Shown here piece after piece: positions 56,001-64,000 of a stretch of DNA of 64,000 nt. The number at the start of each line of letters is the position of its first letter. The stretch's first letter is position 1. The DNA is taken from NCBI GenBank assembly GCA_003194525.1, contig NBIV01000003.1, forward strand, positions 62,001 through 126,000, in the 5' to 3' direction. The position numbers and the translations under genes are program-made. The notes beneath the pieces are model-generated. The model had not been told where the DNA came from. It did not search any database and saw only the letters and a list, made by a program, of their open reading frames with translations. The stretch is from Gracilariopsis chorda. Its lineage: Eukaryota > Rhodophyta > Florideophyceae > Gracilariales > Gracilariaceae.

Positions 56001-58296
56001 TCTTGTAGATCACCTCGAAGTCGAATTCCGCAAGGCAGAGCCTCCAACGCATTAAGCGGCCTGACGGTTCAGAGACTGTAATGAGCCATCGTAATGACGA
56101 TTGATCCGTGTAAACGGTGAAGTGCACACCCATAAGATAGGGGCGAAGAGTGGAGAGTGCCCACACAACTGCAAGACACTCTTTCTCCGAGACGGAGTAA
56201 TTCCGCTCGTGAACATTCAGTGAGCGTGACCAGTACCCAATAGGGGTTCGTTCTCCTTCGGGAGTTGTCTGAAAGAGAGCGCAACCTACTTGGTAGTCAC
56301 TAGCATCCGTTTCTACGGTAAACGGTAGTCCGGGTTTCGGTAACGATAAGATCGGTGCTGATGTTACAGCCTCCTTGAGGGAGTTAAACGCCTTCGTCTC
56401 GACGGACGTAAAGGGTTCCAATTTTGGTGGTTGGCCTTTCCGCAAGAGCGCGTTCAAGGGTGCTGAGATATCCGCACAATTCGGTATAAACCGTCGATAG
56501 ACGTTGACTAATCCTAGAAAGGAGCGTAGTTCCGTTTGAGTGGCGGGTTCCTTCGCTTGACGGAGCGACTTAACTCGAGCTTCCTCGATCATCACACGCC
56601 CAGGGCGGATTATGTGGCCCAGATACTTCACTTTATCTGTAAAGAACTCACATTTCCTCAACTTGAGAGTAACTCCAGCCTCACGTAGCGTGGTCATGAT
56701 ATCTCTCACGTGTGTGAGGTGGTCATCCAGATTATCTGAGAATACTATGATATCGTCCAGGTAGACGAGGCATGTACGCCATTTGAACCGAGCCAGTAGT
56801 ATGTCGATAGCACGCTGGAAAGTAGCGGGAGCATTGGTCAAACCAAAAGGCATCCGTTTGAAACGGTAGAGTCCTGAGTGACAGAAAAAAGCAGTCTTGT
56901 CGCGGTCCTGTTCCCTGACGGGCACCTGCCAGTATCCCCAATTGGCGTCTAGGGCCGTGAAAACGGTAGCATTTCCGAGTGAATCGATGTACTCATCCAT
57001 TCGTGGGATCGGGTACACATCCTTGATGGTTACGGCGTTCAGTCGACGGTAGTCGATGCAAAAGCGCCAGGATCCATCCGGTTTCGGAGCCAGTACCACT
57101 GGGGATGCCCACGGTGACTGAGCCGGTTCTATTACTCCAGCTCGGAGCATCTTTTCCACTTGGAATTCTTCCTCTTCTCGAGCTTTAGGGCCTGCCCTAT
57201 AGGGATGCTGAGCGATCGGCCTGGTATCAGGTAGCAAGTCAATCCGGTGCTCCGTTGTAGTAATCTCCCTTAGGTAGCCATCCCACATCGTGGTGAAATT
57301 CCGTAGCATCTCATGGAGACGTTCACGGTGCGATTCCGGCACATGACCGAGGTCAAGTTCCTCGAGTTCTTTCACGGGATCAATCCGGTCGTAACTCGTT
57401 GGAACCGGCTTACCATCCGAGCATTTCGGCATTTGGACGGCAGTGTCCTCCCCCTCCTTAGAGTGAACGAGACCGAGGACATCTGCGGCGGTCATTCTCG
57501 TGGGAACCATCGCGGTGGGGTGGGGCATTACCGAACCAATGTCTTGGTTTTTCACCAGTGACTGGGGCGTAGAGCCTAGATTGGCGACCAGCACGTTGAA
57601 CGGTTTATCGGGCTCAATTTGAGCTACTCCATTCGCCACGGCGAGTTGATACCTATCATATAAGGATGAAAGGGGTTGAATTACTCGTAAAACGTGTTGA
57701 CGGGAAGTGATTCGTACCCAAAATTGGGATTCCGGTGGAAGTTGGACAGAGGCGGCAACGCGGAGCTTTGTAGAGTCCCGGGAAGCCGGTGGGGATTCCT
57801 GCGCAGCAGGTAATGGAACGTGCTTCTTCGAGGCACGTCGTAGAGGACGACGTACGATCGAAACGGAGGAGCCGTCTTCCATTTCCACACGTCTTAGACG
57901 AGACCTGATGGCATCGACGAATCTGTCACAGAAGTCGCATCCCAAGATCAAAGGGGCGGCAAGTTTCCGACAAACAATAAAGTTGAGTTTCACAAGAAAA
58001 GAGCCAAGGCACACGACCAGGTCGATTGTCCCAACCGTTGATAACGGGTTATCATTCGCATCCGCGACATCCGGTATCACGCCATGGCGGATCTGAGACT
58101 GCAACGACGGTGGCAGGAGCGACTCAACGATGAAGTTCGGGCCTGCAACTGTGTCCAAAACAGTGAGAACTCGCACCATAAACTGGGTGGAAAGGCCAAG
58201 GTCAGCATATACCTTGTAGTTTCTCTTGGCTATTACCAAAACTCTGTCCGGAAACCAGGTGGTTTCGAACACGTTTCCACGGTCGACGCAGAACAC
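53011..58296 (-). pseudogene. Pol of unit 3, longest frame (TAG in integrase, DTV protease)
   Basis: This unit has the best-preserved pol. 1,105 codons run from a GTG at 58296 to the TAG at 54979-54981, then 649 codons follow in the same frame to 53011. The protease carries DTVAG at residues 48-50 (Gly to Val). The RT YLDD starts at residue 512; RNase H (TDASDYQVG), the HHCC zinc-binding region (GHAGGRKLYL...CTECAKNRV) and the integrase core (FVAIDLLGPL, DNGKQFAS, HPQCNGQVERFNR) follow. The TAG stands where related integrases have Gln in AYNTQVH. After it come TPFELVLSRHPP, a Ser/Pro/Thr-rich linker and a chromodomain at about residues 585-634 of the second part. Chromodomains of this class steer integration to modified histones (family knowledge). 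Confidence 0.94.
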
Positions 58297-58484
58297 TAAA
58301 GTTTTCAGAGTTCAAGTCTGAGACGGCCTGTTTCCTAGTAAGGATTTTAACCGGGGAGCGAGGCAGTGACGCCTCGGGCGCCTTCGAACTCAACTCTGAG
58401 GGCGCCTCTCCCGTAGGGGAGACTCCCGAAATCAGTTTTCCTGAGCCCGTTCCGCCTGGGGCGGGGTCTCAGAATCCTGAACCA

Positions 58485-60053
58485 CTAGCAGTGGAGCTCT
58501 GGGGGGGTGTCTTGTCGAACAAGACGGGGGTTAGTGATCTGCTCAGCAGGGGAAAGCAACGCGTGTCGCGGGTTCGTATCCGGGATATTCCGGGGGAAGT
58601 CCGTCTTCGCTCGTAAGTACGATGCAATCGGAACGGTCTGCTTCTCCGCTGGAGTAAGGGCTTCATAGTTACCGATCACTCGGGTTACTTCTCTCAAAGT
58701 GAGGATGCAGTCCGGTGAAATGTGACCGTGTTCGTAACATATGTGGCATATGACTCCAGAGCGTGGGGGCGGCTGACCGGAACGAGCATCCGTGTGTCTC
58801 ACCGCTGGGCGGGTATCCTTCCATCCGGGACGACTCTGCCGGAGGGCACCATTCGAATAGGTGATGCGAGGTCCGTGAACACGGGGTCCGTCAACATACA
58901 GCAGGCAATTCTCCTGAGCTGTGTCGTAGGACGCATCCGTCGTGTACGGCAGTTCCGTTGTTGGAATAGACTGAGCACCGGCCTGAGCGAGGTACACGTT
59001 ATCGTAGTACTTTGAAGGGCGTCCACTCGCTGCTAGCGATAAAGATGGTGAACTGGCTTCCATCATCAACGCCTTGGCGGGACGAGACTTCGATGCAGGG
59101 ATACGAGCTCGAAGTGCATCACCATCCGCTTGCGCGTGTTGAATCAACTCCAGGTAGGTGGTGTTACGACGATCCTCCCGATATCGGGCCACCAGCGTAC
59201 GGATTGCCGGATCTAATCCATCGATATACATGGTGCAGCGCTCTCCAGAGGAGTAAACATTGCCACACCTGTGGAAAGCCTTATTAAGGCGTACCGAGAA
59301 TTCGGTTTCCGTCTCTCCAGATTTCTGGCGGGTATCGCGTAAAGCGAGAATAGCCGCTTGAATAGCGTTGTTCGTCGCGTAGGATCGCAAGAGGTACTGA
59401 ACCGCTTCCGGCCAGCACGTTACACGTCCTTCGGAGGCTCGGGAAGAACCTCTTACAGAGTTGTATTGATCCTCGGCGAGTCCACGTAGAAAATACGGTA
59501 GGGCAATAAACGCCTGTCCTTCGTTCATACCAAGTATGTCCGCTTCGGAAACGAACGTTCCGAGGACGTCTAACACCAATATGGGATCCTCTCTAGAAAA
59601 GAACTGGTTACGAAGGGAAAGCTGCATACGCTTTATGCAGTCCTTCACCTTACCCGTACCACGGGGTGTACGATCCAATGAGGAGTCCTCAAGCCGATAA
59701 TATCGGTACGATACCAACCTCTTGTAGAGGGGATTAGTACATTGGAGTTCCCTCAATCCTAAGTGTTTCCTCCCCTTCCTCCGGGGGCGAATCACACCTT
59801 GGGTGGACGAAGACCGTGTAGAATGGGACGGGCGTCGGCGACGATCATCGTCCGACGAAGAATCCGACGACACCGAACCATCAGAATGGCGAGAATTCTG
59901 TGAAGACAGGGAGGAATCCCACGAGTCGGGATCGTGCTTGGGCTGCTTCTTACGAGTGCGGCGGGTAGAATCTTTCTTCTCGCGCTTCGCTTTTTTCGAG
60001 ACAGCAGCGGCCTCACCCGGGACGTTGTCATCCATCAAGATAGTTTGCTCCAA
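58485..60053 (-). pseudogene. Gag of unit 3 (522 residues, altered C-terminus)
   Basis: Nearly identical to the Gag of unit 2, with a few substitutions (for example VLDVLGTF for VLDFLGTF and GETETEFS for RETETKFS). It has the CCHC knuckle at 436-449 and the same early stop PPELHC. Upstream, the frame is continuous through RVSARLRTLEQTILMDD, unlike units 1 and 2, until a TGA at about 60125. Confidence 0.88.
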
Positions 60054-60119
60054 CGTCCTCAGACGGGCACTGACACGATCAAATCGGGTTTCAACAATCT
60101 CAACATATTTGGCAGGGCC

Positions 60120-60583
60120 ACCAAATCATTCCAACACAGTGTTGACATCCGCCCTTAAAAGGCGAATGTCTTCAGCCAAATCCTTCATAGAAGAGGTATC
60201 AAACCTGAAACGCAGGACTTCCAACCCCTCCACGAGGGTATTGTGTGCTTCACGCACCTCATCAAGCTGCGCTTGGACACTAGGGGGGCGTCGGTATCGG
60301 GTTCTCCCCTCCGGGGTGCAGCTACATCGGCAGAAGCCGGGTCGACACCAGAGTTGGGAGCGTCCTTCAACGCCTTAGGCGGGGGTTTCTGGGCTCTCGA
60401 CGAGTCTTGGCCCTTCGACTTGCCTTTCAAAGTGGCACGTCGAGGGTGGCCAGCGGGGACCTTCGAGATCTCTGCCTGTTCCACGTCACTGACGGAACGA
60501 CTCCGCGTGACAACGGGTTCGGCAGAGGATGGTCGCCGAGACATGTGTAGGCCAAAAACTCCCACGAAGTGGTAAGAAACCAA
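60120..60583 (-). pseudogene. Gag N-terminal/leader region of unit 3
   Basis: The basic segment (RPSSAEPVVTRSRSVSDVEQ) continues here through GVDPASADVAAPRRGEPDTD because of one extra G near 60342 compared with unit 2. The coiled-coil segment follows in another frame and carries a TGA where units 1 and 2 have a Cys codon (LECFGG). Confidence 0.6.
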
Positions 60584-60638
60584 AAGTTTGGACAGTGAAT
60601 GTCCGAGGAGAGGTAATACAAAACCTAACCGTTTCCGA

Positions 60639-60656
60639 TTCTAGGTCGGGAGACCA
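60639..60656 (-). other. Primer binding site, unit 3
   Basis: TGGTCTCCCGACCTAGAA on the minus strand, 3 nt from LTR4. Confidence 0.7.
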
Positions 60657-60659
60657 CTT

Positions 60660-61562
60660 TGTATTGCAATACCCGCAAGCGGGGTAACACACGAAGACGT
60701 TCGGAATCTTCCCCTCTGGAGGGTAACACAGCGAACGGAGCCTCTCCGGATGAGCACGACGAAGTTGGGTTGTAAAGCCGAGGCTCACCCTCACGCCAAG
60801 CGGGGAGAGTTGAAACGGTAGGATTAGGATCACCACGAATGGGAAAACAGCCCTTGCAAGGAGTACGAGTCCACGTAAGTGGGGGAAGACGTCACGGGAT
60901 ACCGGCACGAGAGACACGCGTCAGCGGTGACGAGCAGCCACACAAAGGGATAGGAACCACGAGAGTGGGGTAAGAGAAATACGGGGGATGCCTGACTGGG
61001 GGCGACAGGGGTGTGGGCCAACGGGACCACGGAAAAAGGTACAAAGGAACCCTATACAGGGGCGAGAACACGGCGGTGGTGAATTAAGTGACAAGTGCCC
61101 AAGGCGGTGATACTCCTAGTGACGCAGGGTGGATAGGTCTACCGTTAGTAACGCGGCTGTACCTCCGAGGAGTGTAGAAGACTCGCGAAAGCCGAAAAGA
61201 CTTAGAGCCAAGAACCCCTGGTTCGGGAACTTTACTCAGTGTCAGGGCGAGGTCGCCGAGCCACTCTATAGTGTAGTAATCTCCGTACTGTAGCGTAGAT
61301 AAATAATAAATAATAAACATAAGTTAACTAAATGTCCACACCGTGGTGCCAACCTCCTCTTGACTATCCGTGTCACACGTGGTCCACTCACGCCTTGGGC
61401 GGCACACGGCGTATGCAAAGGTGTGCACCTGGCGCGCAGCGCGGATCCGCTGAGGGCTGAGACACCCGCTAATAGCGGTAGTAATCATAAACACGCGAAA
61501 GCGGCAAAAACACCAAGTCCACAGGGCATCGCTGAGTCTTCCTCCTTGAGGATTGCACTTAA
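60660..61562 (-). repeat. LTR4 of array (5' end of array)
   Basis: 903 bp. It starts TGTATTGCAATACC (one change from LTR1) and ends TTGCACTTAA, so the terminal CA is changed to AA. The next bases, TTTAT, complete the target-site duplication. Confidence 0.93.
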
Positions 61563-61567
61563 TTTAT

Positions 61568-62450
61568 CTGGCGACTACTCCCGGATGCTCCCAGTTCTGC
61601 CGCAGGTACACATGGAGTCTAAGCCTAGTGGAACTTTGCGACGATTGTACATGAACTTTCTCAAAAATTTGAAATAGAAGAATTCCCTGAAGACATGTTG
61701 CTCGTTCTAGGTGGTACCTCACCCAATTAATACGCCGAGCCGATGATTTGGCATTTGCGTCGCTCTTAAGTTCTATTAAACCCAACAAAAATCTAAAAAC
61801 GCTCCACCACCACGCAGATTCACTATCAGGATGCACATTGCTTACAAAGTTCTGTGAAATAGGGTAAAAACAGAAGTCAAAGAAGATGCGGATGTCAGCA
61901 AAATGCTATGTTTGTCTTGAAACCAGTTCCTTGACGAAAATAATACGACAGAGCTCTATTTGTATCCTAAGGAGCGCGTCCCTTTTCCGTTACTGAACAA
62001 TTTACAGCATGATCGTTGACAAAACTTAGAGTCGGACATCGCCTGTTATATCGTTCCAGAGTTTGCATATCAGTTTGCCACTACCGCAGTACCGCCTCAT
62101 TACTTAGACTTGAACAGTTGGGTGCCAGTTGTGGTAATTAGGGAAGTGCTGCGTCCTGCAGTAGTCAAAAAAAAGCTGTTCATAGTCATGCCTCTTGATC
62201 ATCATACAATGCAGGTAGCTCCATTTAATTTTAACGGACAGGTGCTGGAACCAAAAGTTTTGCATCGTATAAATTTTCAGCTTTCATCCGCGCACAATCG
62301 CAGGATTTAAAGGCGGTTTCCTAATCGTCTCGCGTTTGCATCATACTGCCGCAGACGACAGTAAAATACCTTGGATGGCTTGTTCGTGGATGTGTGATCC
62401 AATTTATTCGGCGCCGGTCACTTTAACGTGGCATTTTTACGCGTTTGAGG
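61568..62450 (+). pseudogene. Helitron/Pif1-type helicase remnant, right part
   Basis: A plus-strand decayed helicase in changing frames. It starts with SGDYSRMLPVLPQ, which completes the Walker-B/motif III region from 34093. Further on come DDLAFASLLSSIKPN, LYLYPKERVPFPLLNN, VPPHYLDL, SWVPVVVIREVLRPAVV and, near the end, RRFPNRLAFASYC with TLDGLFVDV and NVAFLRV. The last blocks match the C-terminal helicase motifs of Helitrons (QFPVRLAFAMTI-like, then a LYVALSR-like motif). Stops and frame changes show it is old. No Helitron 3' hairpin with CTRR end was located. Confidence 0.72.
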
Positions 62451-62864
62451 AAATGATTATGTACTGCTGCATGATGACCCACAACTCACAACCAAGAATG
62501 CGCAAACAGTTTACCTTATCCCATTTATTATCGCAAATTCGGTGCTTCCTGAAGCCATTCATTCCAGCATCCTCCCACAACCGTTATAATATTTCTTGCG
62601 TTCTTTATTCACTGAATTAAATTACTTGCTTTTCCGCTTTTGCTTTCATCATCCTTTCTATTCCTCCCATCGCTTTTTCTCACCCCTCCGCTGCGGCGTA
62701 CAGCCCCGCCCGCGGCCGAAGGCCGCTTCCTCTTGTCAACAATATAATAATAATTACATGTGGTATTGGTTCCGAGGGGTGCCCGTGTGCGCCGAAAACG
62801 TATGTCTACAGTACTCTTGCACGCAACTAATCAAGGATCTGTGTTGAAAGTTGACGCCAAGTTC
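62451..62864. other. AT-rich spacer with GC-rich palindromic word
   Basis: No gene is seen. GCGGCCGAAGGCCGC-type sequence at about 62712-62727 interrupts AT-rich DNA and resembles the GC-rich spike at about 31972. Confidence 0.4.
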
Positions 62865-64000
62865 TTAATTTTTCAGCAGGGCTTTGAAGTTTGTCCTAGG
62901 TATGGCACGGACTAAAGAACATGCTGCCGCATTTTTCGTGCCAGATATGTGTGGAACCTCAGTATAGAAGCTCTTTAGCTCATCCAGCCATCTCTTCTGT
63001 CTTCCGAATAGTTTTGCTTTATACTGTAGTATCTGATGGGCTCGTGGTCTGTACGCAAGAAAAGTTGTCTTTTGCGAAGCTACAGAGCCTATTCCCGTGT
63101 CCCAATCATGACGGCGAGACGTTCCTGGTCCCCCGTGTCCCAACGATTTGCAGTACCTAATAAGCGATGCGAGAGAAACGCTACTGGGTGCCCTTCGTGC
63201 TCAAGAATAGCTCCAACCGCGTGCTTAGAAGCATTCGTAGTTAACACGAATTACTGCGAAGAAGGATGACGTAAGTGGTGCCGCTGTCATCTTGTTTTTG
63301 AGTTCGGAAAATGCAGTATCATCCTGTTCTTTGCTCCATGTGAAAGCTTAAGTCGCACGATGTCTGAAATGGGGCGTTCTATTGCATCCTAGTTGCGTAT
63401 GAAACGTCTATAGAAGTTTGTAAGTCCCAAGTAGCGTTGCACATCTTTAAATTACCTTGGCGTTAGCCATTCAGTTATGGCGTTTACCAACCTTTCCTCT
63501 GTGCTGATACCTTCTGTGCTCACTTTTTATCCAAAGTAGTCCACCTTAGTAGCTCCAAACCTACACTTGCTTGGTCTGGGGTAACCCCTGTTTTTTTCAA
63601 AGAATAGTAAATAGCTTGCGAAGTTGGTTCATGTGTTTCTGTTTGGAATTGCTGTATATCAGTATCTGGTAGAAATAGAGAACCATGCATTCGCCGTATA
63701 GCTCATGTAGTAGACTTGAAATAATTCTCGTTAAAGCAGCTCGTGCGTCACGGAGGCCAAAACACATTACCTTCCATTTAAAAGACGCAAATCGTGTGCG
63801 TATTGCGGTCTTATGGCAATTTTCATCCTTAATTCTCATCTGATGATATCCTCGTATTAATTCGATCTGTGAGAATATCTTAGCGCTGGAGATTTAATTG
63901 AGCGTGTCATTTATGAGCGGAATTGGGTTGGCGTAAGGTACAGTTGTGAAAACACGTACAAAAAGCACACGACGCAAGCCGATGACGTACAACTGACAAG
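62865..64000 (-). pseudogene. Old Ty3/gypsy pol remnant (RT to RNase H)
   Basis: Minus-strand decayed pol unrelated at base level to the array. RT lies at 63597-63839 (TRFASFKWKVMCFGLRDARA, then VLYFYQILIYS, where the YxDD active site has become YFYQ). It continues at about 63420-63560 with a thumb/connection part and ends in RNase H at 62865-63143 (KRWLDELKSF, VPHISGTKNAAACSLVRA). Many stops and frame changes are present. It is truncated by the window end. Confidence 0.75.

Larger units (their letters stand above)
34089..61567 (-). mobile_element. Tandem array of three chromodomain Ty3/gypsy elements sharing four LTRs
   Basis: The order is LTR1 (34094-34997), internal 1, LTR2 (43036-43939), internal 2, LTR3 (51847-52750), internal 3, LTR4 (60660-61562). 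The coding strand is minus, so LTR4 is at the 5' end. The whole block is flanked by one 5-bp duplication, TTTAT, at 34089-34093 and 61563-61567; no duplication separates the units. Units 2 and 3 repeat at exactly 8,811 bp and are almost identical; unit 1 is more diverged and 129 bp longer in its 3' coding part. Gag with CCHC, protease, RT, RNase H, integrase and a C-terminal chromodomain identify a chromovirus. None of the units is intact. Confidence 0.95.

Noticed and set aside
36353-60378. Many plus-strand frames of 60-190 codons inside the array
   Set aside because: They lie antisense to gag and pol and repeat with the units; open only because of the coding bias of the other strand.
1-64000. 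CRISPR array, bacterial operons or riboswitches
   Set aside because: No short regularly spaced direct repeats and no prokaryotic gene organisation; the window is eukaryotic.

Overview
This is a eukaryotic nuclear window. It has a GT-AG intron in a metacaspase gene, tRNA genes without an encoded CCA, mostly intronless secreted and membrane protein genes with TATA-like boxes about 100-130 bp upstream, and a large load of LTR retrotransposons and other transposon remains. A compact, intron-poor genome full of LTR elements fits a florideophyte red alga (Chondrus type) best, but that is inference: no diagnostic gene is present.

Layout. 0-2 kb: a decayed retrotransposon gag-like gene cut by a solo LTR. 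4-17.4 kb: host gene block with two tandem paralogous secreted proteins (4.1 and 8.0 kb), two tRNA-Thr genes facing away from each other across 1 kb, tRNA-Pro, a metacaspase, a three-TM membrane protein (minus strand) and a secreted Cys-rich protein (plus strand). 18-23.9 kb: a J-domain gene and a Mutator-like (MULE) transposase, both cut by LTR insertions and rearranged by an inversion between two inverted solo LTRs. The swapped target-site duplications and the broken reading frames agree on this. 26-30.7 kb: a second, diverged copy of the divergent gene pair [three-TM membrane protein, minus / secreted Cys-rich protein, plus]. 32.7-34 kb: remains of a Harbinger-like transposase (interrupted by another solo LTR) and of a Helitron/Pif1 helicase.

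34,089-61,567: a 27.5-kb array LTR-internal-LTR-internal-LTR-internal-LTR of a chromodomain Ty3/gypsy element on the minus strand. The whole array is bounded by one 5-bp target-site duplication (TTTAT) and sits in the Walker-B region of the helicase remnant, which resumes at 61.57 kb. All three units are defective and share the same TAG codon inside integrase. 62.9-64 kb: a much older gypsy pol remnant.

Candidates for something undescribed: (1) the co-duplicated divergent pair of a three-TM, Cys-containing ectodomain protein and a small secreted Cys-rich protein, which could be a ligand/receptor-like module (inference); (2) two related LTR families built as strings of short perfect hairpins; (3) the LTR-mediated inversion and the shared-LTR retrotransposon array, both readable at base level.
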